The notes below the pieces were generated by a model, which searched no databases, was not told the origin of the DNA, and was given only the letters and a program-made list of their open reading frames with translations. A program made the translations under genes and the position numbers. A stretch of DNA of 16,565 nt from Thermodesulfovibrionia bacterium (GTDB lineage: Bacteria; Nitrospirota; Thermodesulfovibrionia; UBA6902). Below, piece after piece: positions 8,368-14,959 of the stretch (its first letter is position 1; each line of letters begins with the position of its first letter). Location: the NCBI GenBank assembly GCA_947258735.1, contig CAMYJJ010000037.1:1-16565 (forward strand), read 5' to 3'.

Positions 8368-8444
8368 TGGCGCGCCTGGGAGGACTCGAACCTCCGACAC
8401 CCGGCTCCGGAGGCCGGTGCTCTAATCCACTGAGCTACAGGCGC
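8368..8444 (-). tRNA. tRNA-Arg (anticodon CCG)
   Basis: A complete 77-base cloverleaf on the minus strand. Acceptor GCGCCTG pairs with CAGGCGC, followed by discriminator G and encoded CCA. The D-arm is GCTCAGTGGATTAGAGC, the anticodon loop CTCCGGA gives CCG (decoding CGG), and the T-loop is TTCGAGT. Confidence 0.95.
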
Positions 8445-8449
8445 AATAT

Positions 8450-8541
8450 ATCGTTTTCCGTTTATCGTGCCCCGTTATCCGTGTGTGAAAAATAATTCTT
8501 TATTAGTCCGGTTAACGGACAACGAATCACGGTTAACGAAA
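8450..8541. repeat. Foldback in the Arg(CCG)-His tRNA spacer
   Basis: The arm at 8451-8482 repeats the word CGTTWWCCG/CGTTATCCG. It is roughly three-quarters complementary to 8508-8541 (GGTTAACGGACAACGAATCA and following bases). The loop is about 25 AT-rich bases. It combines an inverted repeat with internal direct words. Confidence 0.55.
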
Positions 8542-8542
8542 T

Positions 8543-8620
8543 TGGGGTGAGTGAGGGGATTCGAACCCCCGACCCTCTGAGCCACAGTCAGATGCTCTAA
8601 CCAACTGAGCTACACTCACC
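8543..8620 (-). tRNA. tRNA-His (anticodon GTG)
   Basis: On the minus strand, acceptor GTGAGTG pairs with CACTCAC. The extra G(-1) at 8620 faces discriminator C73, the hallmark identity element of tRNA-His. The anticodon stem TCTGA/TCAGA carries loop CTGTGGC with anticodon GTG. The T-loop is TTCGAAT and CCA is encoded. The length is 78 bases including G(-1). Confidence 0.95.
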
Positions 8621-8683
8621 GTTTTAGAGTTAAGAGTTATGAGTATAGAGATATCGCTTCATTCCTGACTCCTAACTCTAAAC
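8621..8683. repeat. Foldback in the His-Arg(TCT) tRNA spacer
   Basis: GTTTTAGAGTTAAGAGTTAT at 8621-8640, plus GAGT, is complementary at about 19 of 23 positions to 8661-8683 (ATTCCTGACTCCTAACTCTA plus AAC). The loop is 16 bases. It occupies almost the whole spacer. Confidence 0.65.
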
Positions 8684-8692
8684 CCCAAAATA

Positions 8693-8769
8693 TGGCGCGC
8701 CCGGGAGGATTTGAACCCCCGACCTACTGATTAGAAGTCAGTTGCTCTATCCAGCTGAGCTACAGGCGC
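8693..8769 (-). tRNA. tRNA-Arg (anticodon TCT)
   Basis: A 77-base cloverleaf on the minus strand: 5' acceptor GCGCCTG with 3' CGGGCGC (one wobble), discriminator G and encoded CCA. The D-arm is GCTCAGCTGGATAGAGC. The anticodon stem ACTGA/TCAGT carries loop CTTCTAA, giving TCT (decoding AGA). The T-loop is TTCAAAT. It is the first gene of the minus-strand tRNA cluster. Upstream lie a TTGACA (8795-8790, minus strand) and a TATAAT close to the tRNA, but their spacing of about 13 bases is not that of a normal promoter. Confidence 0.95.
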
Positions 8770-8904
8770 AATTATATAGTCATTACTAATGTCAAAGCAT
8801 CCCTTAATTTGCTAAAAGAAGCTCTTTCAGGATGATATGTCTGTTAAAGAATATGTATTTTAATTGAGGGGCCTTTAATATGGCAAGTCAGGGAGGGGAA
8901 TAAT

Positions 8905-9546
8905 TTAATGCGCCATCTTTTCTTCTTCGATATTGTCATACAGGGCTTGATACTCTTTTTGAAGAGATTCATGGCTCTTTTTTAAATTTTCATGTTCCGT
9001 ACGTAGTTGATCGAGTTCTGCTGCTGTCTTTTTATGCTTTAATTGAAGTGAGTGTTTTTGTTTCAGGGCCATGTCAAGCTCTTCTTTTCTTACTGTCTGC
9101 TGCAAGAGGTCTGCCAGACCATCAGCCTCACGCTCTAATGCTGCTACTGTTTTCTCAAGCTCGTCATTCTCCTTCTTAATTGACCCCAGGCAATGATCCA
9201 GTGTTTTATTGTTCTGTTCAATGTCAGAGATAAGCTGTTCATATTCTTTTGATCGTTCTGCTTCCGGAATCAGTGCGGCAAGGGTATATTTCAGTTTATC
9301 ATTTACCGTTCGGATGCCTTCAAACTTTTCCTGCATTTCATTGAACCTGGATTTCCAGTCAAGAAGCTCCCTGTTTATCCTGGCCTGCCTGTCAATGTCT
9401 GCCTGAAGGAGGCGCACCTCTTTTTGAGATTCCCCTGCACTGGCTGAGAGTGTACGGCATTTGATAATCATGTAGAGGGTAATCCCTGCAAGAACCAGGA
9501 GGCCCTGTACTGTTAATAATGCATAAAGGGGGTCAATCTGAAGCAC
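8905..9546 (-). CDS. Membrane-anchored coiled-coil protein
   Basis: This 213-residue protein has one N-terminal membrane helix (about residues 8-28, YALLTVQGLLVLAGITLYMI). It is then almost all charged, heptad-like helix to the end (for example RELLDWKSRFNEMQEKFEGI and LQLKHKKTAAELDQLRTEHE). No enzymatic motif is visible and I do not recognise a family. The tail is probably cytoplasmic, since KCR follows the helix. The start is GTG at 9546, inside the last codons of the vWA gene (14-base overlap), with GGGAG about 9 bases upstream on the minus strand. Translation should be coupled to the vWA protein. That makes a physical partnership plausible: both have one membrane helix and a long cytoplasmic region. 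Confidence 0.7.
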   Translation of the reverse strand: MLQIDPLYALLTVQGLLVLAGITLYMIIKCRTLSASAGESQKEVRLLQADIDRQARINRELLDWKSRFNEMQEKFEGIRTVNDKLKYTLAALIPEAERSKEYEQLISDIEQNNKTLDHCLGSIKKENDELEKTVAALEREADGLADLLQQTVRKEELDMALKQKHSLQLKHKKTAAELDQLRTEHENLKKSHESLQKEYQALYDNIEEEKMAH

Positions 9547-12025
9547 CTGATGATCTCCCGGGTTTATTCATGCTCTCTGACGGTTTCTCTGCTTCCGCCT
9601 GTTCACTCAGGGCTTCTTCCCACATCTGGTCTGCATCCATTTCTGTATCAACGTCTTCTTTTCCTGTATCTTTTTCTGCCTGTTCTGTGTTTTGCATGGA
9701 TACCTCTGCAGTGGACTCATCCGCACCTGCCTGCTCATCCAGTGCAGCTGCCCACATATCATCAACATTTTCCTTATCACTGGCCTGAGATGTGTCTTCT
9801 TCCATGTCTTGAGCAGGCAGTGTATCCAGCTCGGGTGCAGCAGTCTCCTGCCTGTCTGCATGCGATTCCTGAGCGTCTGTAATTTGCTCTTCTTTTGCAG
9901 TCTCAGGGATTGCTTCAGTACTCTCTGCTGCTGCCTGTTCATTCAATGCCTCCGCCCACATGTCATCAACAGGGTCTTCCTCCTCCTTTATTTCTGCTGG
10001 TGTTTCTTCTGCATCAGTCTCAACTGCAGCCCGTGCTTCTGACGGTGAGGCCGGGGATGCTTTCACTTCTTCCGGCTTCGTACCCTGCTCATCGGTCTCT
10101 TTTGCTTCTGCATTGCCCGCCTGCTCATCTTGTATGCTTTCGGCAGACGCTCTTTTGTTTCCCCCTTCACTTACCTTGAGTTCTTCTGTCTCTGACGCAG
10201 TGTCCTTCCCGGATTCTTGTGCCTGAGTTTCCTCCTCCTGCTGTCTCAGTTTCTCAAGTCGTTGAATCTCCTCTTCAAGATTATTTAGACCGCCGTCATT
10301 TCCTGCCTCGTCAGGGGCATCTTCTTCAGAAGCAGCCTCTTCAGCAGCACCTTTTTCATTTTCAGGATCCTTATCATCTTCTGCAGTGCTCTGTTTGGTT
10401 TCTTTTCCCTCAGAATCTACCTCTTCAAGCGCTGCCTCTTTTTTTGTAATCTGCTCTGAACCCTCAACCTCCTGTTCTTCAGGTTCCTTTGATACACGCT
10501 CTGTCCTTGTCATGCTCTCTTCAGGAGCTATTGTTTCTTCCGGCGATGGGGTAATGTCTTTAGGTCGCCTGAATACGTTACCGACCAGTCTGATCTCCTT
10601 AATTCTCTCTCGCTTCATATATGCAACGACAAGTATGCCGATAATGAGATTAATGGTAATGAATTGAACAATGATGTTTGTCCAGTTAACAGGGGCCTGC
10701 TCTTCACCGCCTGAATGCTTTTCTGCTTCTGTCTGTGTGTCCTTCCGCGCCTCCCGTGCAGCCTTTAAGTCTTCTTTAGATTCCTGCAGGTTTGCAACAT
10801 TAAACAGGAATGCCTTTTCCCGCTCATACGTCCTGCCCTTTGCAATGACCCTGAGCGTATAATTGCCGTCTTTAAAAGGGACAATGTTTTTCTGAAATAT
10901 ACCATCACCACTGTTAAGGGGCTTGAGGTTTGAAATATTTCCATCAGGATTATTCAGCTCAATATATACATCCGTTGTTTCCAGGACCTCACCATCTGTG
11001 ATAATAGTCCCTTCCTTCTCAAGCCATGCCTGTACATCGAGGTTCTCCCCGAATACCGCATATAACCGTTCAAAATTGGTCTCAAGAGTCAGGTCCGTTA
11101 TAATGTATGCCTTGTTATTTATGCCTGTGCTGTAGAGAATTTGCCATCTGCCCTCAACAGGTTTCTGGACCGTTATCATGTCAAAGTTGTCTGATACAAA
11201 CCAGCTTATGCCGGAATACTGCTGATTGCCAGTATACTGATGACCATTCGGGTCCTGTATCCTTATGTCTGTTGCAGCTGACTCTTTTGACACCACAATC
11301 GTTACCTCCTGGATCGATCCGTCAACCAGGAAACCGTTTTTCTCCATGGGAAGCATTTCCGGAGACTTGAGACTTTCAAATATGGAGGTAAATACCAGAT
11401 GAAAGTCCTTATCTGTCATGGCAAGGTTATAAAATCCACCCGTCTGTTTTGACAGCTTCTCAAGCAGCTTCCTGTCTGACTGGTCAGTGAATGCAATGGC
11501 ATATACCTTAATATTATTCTTTTTTAATTCATTGGATAGCTCGGATTTAAGTTGATCCAGCAGCTTTCCGGTTTCTTCCTGATCTCCCACATCCATCATG
11601 CCATCTGACATTAATACAATAATCTGTTCCCGTCCATCTTCTCTTGCATCCAGCAGGACCTGCATTCCTTTTTGAAACGCGGCATATAAATTGGTTTGAA
11701 GCCCCTTGGACGTGATCCTGTCAGTGGCATCTAACAGCGTCTTCTTATTCGTTTCGCTGCTTACCGGGGTGAGGCTGGCAATGGGATACCCCTGATCGCT
11801 AAAACTCAGGACAGCGGCCCTGTCATTGCTGCCGAGGAGTGATATAAAGAGTTTTGCAGCAGGGATGCGCAGAGACCCGGGGTCTGTCCTTTTCATGCTG
11901 CCGGAGCTGTCCATGACAAGAGCGACATCAACATTGCTTCCTGACCGGGCATGCGCAATGCTGGGAGCCAATAAGCAGATGACAACCCATGTTAGTAAGA
12001 ACAGATGAACATACCGTCTCTTCAT
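9533..12025 (-). CDS. vWA-domain membrane protein with long acidic repeat-bearing tail
   Basis: This is an 830-residue protein. It has a signal sequence (residues 1-26, ending AHA), then a von Willebrand A domain at about 32-220. The metal site is complete: DSSGS at 39-43, T111 and the D of MSDG at 141. A beta-rich segment at about 230-410 resembles the Ig-like region found after vWA in similar proteins. One membrane helix lies at 450-470 and is followed by KRERIK. The vWA part should be periplasmic and the tail cytoplasmic. Residues 490-830 are Glu/Ala-rich, probably disordered, with a short coiled coil at 583-600. Three near-identical motifs occur there (W690, W758, W802). AGGAA precedes the ATG. 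The function is unknown; a metal-dependent adhesion or assembly scaffold is the best inference. Confidence 0.85.
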   Translation of the reverse strand: MKRRYVHLFLLTWVVICLLAPSIAHARSGSNVDVALVMDSSGSMKRTDPGSLRIPAAKLFISLLGSNDRAAVLSFSDQGYPIASLTPVSSETNKKTLLDATDRITSKGLQTNLYAAFQKGMQVLLDAREDGREQIIVLMSDGMMDVGDQEETGKLLDQLKSELSNELKKNNIKVYAIAFTDQSDRKLLEKLSKQTGGFYNLAMTDKDFHLVFTSIFESLKSPEMLPMEKNGFLVDGSIQEVTIVVSKESAATDIRIQDPNGHQYTGNQQYSGISWFVSDNFDMITVQKPVEGRWQILYSTGINNKAYIITDLTLETNFERLYAVFGENLDVQAWLEKEGTIITDGEVLETTDVYIELNNPDGNISNLKPLNSGDGIFQKNIVPFKDGNYTLRVIAKGRTYEREKAFLFNVANLQESKEDLKAAREARKDTQTEAEKHSGGEEQAPVNWTNIIVQFITINLIIGILVVAYMKRERIKEIRLVGNVFRRPKDITPSPEETIAPEESMTRTERVSKEPEEQEVEGSEQITKKEAALEEVDSEGKETKQSTAEDDKDPENEKGAAEEAASEEDAPDEAGNDGGLNNLEEEIQRLEKLRQQEEETQAQESGKDTASETEELKVSEGGNKRASAESIQDEQAGNAEAKETDEQGTKPEEVKASPASPSEARAAVETDAEETPAEIKEEEDPVDDMWAEALNEQAAAESTEAIPETAKEEQITDAQESHADRQETAAPELDTLPAQDMEEDTSQASDKENVDDMWAAALDEQAGADESTAEVSMQNTEQAEKDTGKEDVDTEMDADQMWEEALSEQAEAEKPSESMNKPGRSSGASD
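9587..9976 (-). repeat. Three protein-level repeats, D-x-M-W-x-x-A-L-x-E-Q
   Basis: The vWA tail encodes DDMWAEALNEQAAAE (9923-9976 with flanking residues), DDMWAAALDEQAGADE (9716-9772) and DQMWEEALSEQAEAE (9587-9637). The Trp residues are spaced 68 and 44 residues apart. The linkers between them do not resemble each other, so the motif itself is conserved rather than a large repeat unit. It is likely a short amphipathic binding helix. Confidence 0.75.
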
Positions 12026-12155
12026 ATATTTCCTGCTACTCCTTGCAATACTTCATTATTCATATATTTATCGCTCATTTTGATAAATAACTTTAGCGAC
12101 AATAACAGGAGTGTTCATACAGGGAATGGAAGGAAAGCAAAAAAAGGATTAAAAC

Positions 12156-12232
12156 TGGTCGGGGCGGAGGGATTTGAACCCCCGACATCCTGCTCCCAAA
12201 GCAGGCGCGCTACCAGGCTGCGCTACGCCCCG
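12156..12232 (-). tRNA. tRNA-Pro (anticodon TGG)
   Basis: A 77-base cloverleaf on the minus strand. Acceptor CGGGGCG pairs fully with CGCCCCG, followed by discriminator A and encoded CCA. The anticodon stem CCTGC/GCAGG carries loop TTTGGGA, anticodon TGG. The T-loop is TTCAAAT. The C1-G72 pair is typical of bacterial tRNA-Pro. Confidence 0.95.
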
Positions 12233-12528
12233 GACTTACTAGGGTATACAATAATTATATTAAAAATCAAACTGTTGCTCAGGTCATATTCATGACCAGC
12301 GTCTGGATGGCACGCCATAAGGGTTTCCCCTACTATATAAATTTTGAGGAAAATGATATAAAAACAGGATATACATTGCTTTATCAGATCAATATATAAA
12401 TCTGATATGTTCATGAGGCTTATGTAATGAACTGGGTAAAGACAACGTCGCCATGAAGCTTACGGGGAATGGCCTAATCTCAGCTCTCAGTTTCAAACAC
12501 AGATAAGGAATGAAAAGAAAATAATACA
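12233..12528. other. Intergenic region between tRNA-Pro and the response regulator
   Basis: No gene is visible in these 296 bases. Two perfect small inverted repeats are present. One is GGTCAT/ATGACC (12282-12287 and 12292-12297). The other is TATCAGAT/ATCTGATA (12382-12389 and 12400-12407). Neither has a T-run, so they look more like protein-binding or RNA-fold sites than terminators. I could not match the region to a known riboswitch. The promoters of the divergent flanking genes should lie here. Confidence 0.4.
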
Positions 12529-12933
12529 TTGAATAAGAAAGTCACTATCGTTATCGCGGAAGATGATGCCGGTCATGCCAATCTGTTAATAAGAAATGTC
12601 AGACGTGCGGGATGCACATCGGAGATCAGGCTCTTTACTGATGGTGAACAGACGCTGGATTATTTTTTTAATAATACATCTGACCTTGCAGGGCAGCACC
12701 ATGTGCTGCTGCTGGACATCCGCATGCCCAAAATTGACGGTATTACCGTGCTCAGTAAGCTGAAGCAGAAGTTAAGGGAGATTAATATTCCTGTAATAAT
12801 TATTTCATCAACCGATGATCCGCAGGAGATCAAAAAATGTTATAAACTTGGCTGCAGCAATTATATGGTAAAGCCAATTGATTATGAACGTTTTGTCGAG
12901 GCTATTCATCAGGCAGGTGTATTAAACGTATAA
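12529..12933 (+). CDS. Single-domain response regulator (Rcp1-like receiver)
   Basis: This 134-residue protein is a lone receiver domain. The acidic pocket is EDD (residues 11-13), the phosphoacceptor is D63 in LLLDIRMPKIDG, the switch region is IIISSTDD (S93/S94), and the conserved lysine is K115 in MVKP. The pattern FTDGEQTLDYF, then a receiver ending YKLGCSNYMVKPIDYERF, matches the Rcp1/CheY-like stand-alone regulators that serve hybrid or phytochrome kinases. No output domain and no kinase is nearby, so the partner is unknown. The start is TTG at 12529, and no good ribosome-binding site is visible. An ATG at 12510 is out of frame and soon stops. Binding CheX as substrate is conceivable but unsupported. 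Confidence 0.88.
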   Translation: MNKKVTIVIAEDDAGHANLLIRNVRRAGCTSEIRLFTDGEQTLDYFFNNTSDLAGQHHVLLLDIRMPKIDGITVLSKLKQKLREINIPVIIISSTDDPQEIKKCYKLGCSNYMVKPIDYERFVEAIHQAGVLNV

Positions 12934-13013
12934 AGAGACCATATCAGGGTCCAGTCAGCAAAACTGCAGCAGAGAATCAGGTCATTACAAAACAGGGTTC
13001 AGTCATACAGAAA

Positions 13014-14087
13014 TCATTTCACCTCTGCTGAAGCAAAGATCCACTTCTCACAAAAAGACGGGATAAATACCGGCTTATACTCGATCTTCTTAAAATATGC
13101 AGGCAGAAGGTTCTTCAAGAGTTTCCGGGTTTCCCAGTCAAACTCTGAACAGCACTGCATGCTGACAACCCCTCCCTTATGAAGACTCTTCTGCACCTTG
13201 GAAAATATCTGTTTCAGAAATACGGTCCGGTCCATGTCTGTCATTGACTCGGGGTGCATGGTGAGATCATAAATAACAGCATCAAACCCCTGTTCTTCTT
13301 CCAGAAAGGTATTTGCATCTTCCAGAATAATTTTTGCTTTTTTACTGTCAAATGCTTTCCCGCAAATGTTGGGCATGTATTTTTTTGCAGCTTTTATCAC
13401 TTCTTCATCTATTTCAATGAGGTATACGCTCCTGGGGCTGTGTTTCAGCGCTTCTCTGAGCACTCCGCCATCTCCGCCGCCAAGAATCGCGATTTTCTTA
13501 AAAACATTCTCTCTCTCCAGTATGGGATTGACCATTGCCATATCATACGCTGGCACATCACTCTCGGCTATTTGCAGGTCTTTATCTAAAAACATCATTC
13601 TTCCAAAACTCTCGTTTTCGATAATATCAATTTGCTGAAACCGTGTCCTTTTACTAAAAAGCTTTTTCTTAATATGGTGCTTTATTTCAAACCCGGCGCC
13701 TGAAAAAGAGGTGATCCAGTCCTTCTGTTTCACTTCAATAGGGTTTCCTCTATGAATTTCCATAACACGAACAGTCTTGGGCCTTAACTTCTTTTTTAAA
13801 AAAGATAACAGGTTATTCACTGCCTTCATGCCATTGCCGCACGTAAAAATGTCGATTGAGGCATGGAGCGCCTCGGGGTAGGTATGAATGGCAACGTGAG
13901 ACTCACTGATAACCGCCACCGACGTGACACCGGAGGGTTTAAACTGCTTGCCTGTGAGACTTACCAGGGTAAGGCCGCTTTCCTGAATGCCCTGTCTAAG
14001 CGTGTTCTCAAGCGCTTTTCTCCTGCCCAGCATGTCTCCGGAGCAATAGATAAATTCTGCAATAAGCTGTCTTCCCAGAGGTTTCAC
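13014..14087 (-). CDS. AdoMet decarboxylase / aminopropyltransferase fusion (spermine-synthase-like)
   Basis: This is a 357-residue two-domain enzyme. Residues 1-120 are a bacterial class 1B AdoMet decarboxylase. ESHVAIHTYPE supplies the self-cleavage site E62-S63 (S63 becomes the pyruvoyl group) and H68, and C83 is in FTCG. These positions match those I recall for the Thermotoga enzyme. Residues 145-357 are an aminopropyltransferase: AESD at 174-177, the AdoMet loop GGGDGG at 203-208, EID at 225-227, ED at 256-257 and YDLTMHP at 273-279. Spermidine synthases normally have DxSDP at the last site; DLT-x-x-P is the spermine synthase form. The protein should make decarboxylated AdoMet and use it in the same chain to aminopropylate a polyamine. 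The start is GTG at 14087, fitting the family N-terminus MK-LGR. No clear ribosome-binding site is present. Confidence 0.88.
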   Translation of the reverse strand: MKPLGRQLIAEFIYCSGDMLGRRKALENTLRQGIQESGLTLVSLTGKQFKPSGVTSVAVISESHVAIHTYPEALHASIDIFTCGNGMKAVNNLLSFLKKKLRPKTVRVMEIHRGNPIEVKQKDWITSFSGAGFEIKHHIKKKLFSKRTRFQQIDIIENESFGRMMFLDKDLQIAESDVPAYDMAMVNPILERENVFKKIAILGGGDGGVLREALKHSPRSVYLIEIDEEVIKAAKKYMPNICGKAFDSKKAKIILEDANTFLEEEQGFDAVIYDLTMHPESMTDMDRTVFLKQIFSKVQKSLHKGGVVSMQCCSEFDWETRKLLKNLLPAYFKKIEYKPVFIPSFCEKWIFASAEVK

Positions 14088-14158
14088 AGTTTTCGTAAGA
14101 AGAGATGTCTTAAATTTTCTTTATTCATAATTATCAGGGAGACCATTATATCATTTGA

Positions 14159-14173
14159 TTAAAATAATTATCT
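14159..14173. promoter_or_regulatory. Possible Fur/PerR-like box upstream of the superoxide reductase gene
   Basis: TTAAAATAATTATCT at 14159-14173 matches the 7-1-7 PerR/Fur consensus (TTATAATNATTATAA) at 11 of 14 defined positions. It lies in the 227-base gap between two divergent genes. A TATAAT at 14220-14225 could be the -10 for the + strand gene, but no good -35 is seen. The region is AT-rich, so chance matches are likely. Confidence 0.3.
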
Positions 14174-14314
14174 ACATCCAGAAAGATCATTTCTCACCAC
14201 CTTACGTGACGAAATAGTATATAATGTTCAATAATGACGGCTGGTTCTACTGATCATAAAAAATATGTATTCTGTCAGGTGAGATTAAATATACCTGAAT
14301 AAAACGGGACCACA

Positions 14315-14764
14315 ATGAAGAAATTTGTATGTAAGGTGTGCAACCATATCGCGTTTGATGAGGCTCCGGTAGACTGTCCTGTCTGCTGGTCTGCCATTGA
14401 GAATTTTGAAAAAGATGAAGATGCCGTAAAGACACCGGCCGACCCCGGACATCTCACGGAAATCGATCAAATGCATGTTCCTGTCATAAACATAAGCAGG
14501 GATTGTTCAGCAGATCATGACAATGACTGCAGATCACTTTTTATCAAGGTAGGTCAGGCAGAGCACGTGATGGAGAGTGAACATCTTATAGAATTTATCG
14601 ATGTCTATATTAATAAAAAATATTTCTCAAGAATATCCTTTACTGCAAAGAAAATCCATCCTCAAGCATCTCTGCATATCACCGATACATCAGGAACCCT
14701 GTCTGTCATTGCTCACTGTAATGTCCATGGGAGCTGGAGAAGCAAAGTTAACCTTGAAGGGTAG
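14315..14764 (+). CDS. Superoxide reductase with rubredoxin-like N-terminal domain
   Basis: This 149-residue protein should reduce superoxide to hydrogen peroxide without releasing oxygen. The C-terminal neelaredoxin-type domain keeps all five iron ligands of the active centre: H54 (HVPV), H84 and H90 (EHVMESEHLIEF), C135 and H138 (CNVHGSW). The N-terminus has two knuckles, CKVC (6, 9) and CPVC (21, 24). This is the rubredoxin/rubrerythrin spacing, not the C-C desulforedoxin site of classical desulfoferrodoxin, so it could be an electron-entry iron site or a zinc ribbon. The usual Glu-Lys before the first His ligand (EKHVP) is Gln-Met here (QMHVP). The linker at residues 31-50 is acidic. The gene stands alone, divergent from the polyamine fusion. 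The ribosome-binding site is weak. Confidence 0.85.
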   Translation: MKKFVCKVCNHIAFDEAPVDCPVCWSAIENFEKDEDAVKTPADPGHLTEIDQMHVPVINISRDCSADHDNDCRSLFIKVGQAEHVMESEHLIEFIDVYINKKYFSRISFTAKKIHPQASLHITDTSGTLSVIAHCNVHGSWRSKVNLEG

Positions 14765-14767
14765 AAA

Positions 14768-14836
14768 TGTGGGTTGATACCGGTTTCGAACCGGCGGCCT
14801 GTCGATGCGACCGCTCTTGCCCTGGGCTAATCGTCC
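14768..14836 (-). pseudogene. tRNA-like sequence with shortened anticodon arm
   Basis: On the minus strand the order of tRNA parts is clear. The 5' arm GGACGAT is followed by TA, a 15-base D-arm GCCCAGGGCAAGAGC, and a perfect T-arm (GCCGG, TTCGAAA, CCGGT). The 3' arm is ATCAACC, discriminator C, then ACA instead of CCA. The acceptor pairs at 5 of 7 positions. Between D- and T-arm only 17 bases remain where about 23 are normal, and the anticodon hairpin is GTCG-CAT-CGAC with a 3-base loop. It cannot serve as an ordinary tRNA. It ends 3 bases from the superoxide reductase stop codon on the opposite strand. Confidence 0.5.
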
Positions 14837-14944
14837 ATTATGCCGTTTCTTAAATGTATTAATAAACATTTTTCTTGTATTCAATACATCTTTTTTCTGC
14901 CATCATGGTTGTTGCTTATTACTTCTCATTTCCCGATTTCTATG

Positions 14945-14959
14945 TGATATAATGCCCTA
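14945..14959 (+). promoter_or_regulatory. Extended -10 promoter of trkA
   Basis: TGATATAAT at 14945-14953 is a consensus TGn-TATAAT extended -10 element. No good -35 is present, as is common for extended -10 promoters. The predicted start, 6-7 bases downstream, falls on the trkA ATG at 14959, and no ribosome-binding site precedes that ATG. The transcript is likely leaderless. Confidence 0.55.

Noticed and set aside
8291..8692. CRISPR array made of the spacer repeats
   Set aside because: The repeats are inverted, differ between spacers, and alternate with real tRNA genes. No regular direct repeats or Cas genes are present.
9519..10667. Several Ser/Cys/Leu-rich open frames on the + strand
   Set aside because: They run antisense to the Glu/Ala-rich tail of the vWA protein, whose codon bias (GAA, GCA, GAG) suppresses stops on the other strand. 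No ribosome-binding sites or domains are seen.
12298..12360. c-di-GMP or fluoride riboswitch suggested by GGGGAAACCC and ATGGCGTGCCAT on the minus strand
   Set aside because: The conserved cores of those riboswitches are not present. Only generic hairpins are seen.
14768..14836. Selenocysteine tRNA (selC)
   Set aside because: The element is only 69 bases, with no long variable arm, no 8-bp acceptor extension and no TCA anticodon.
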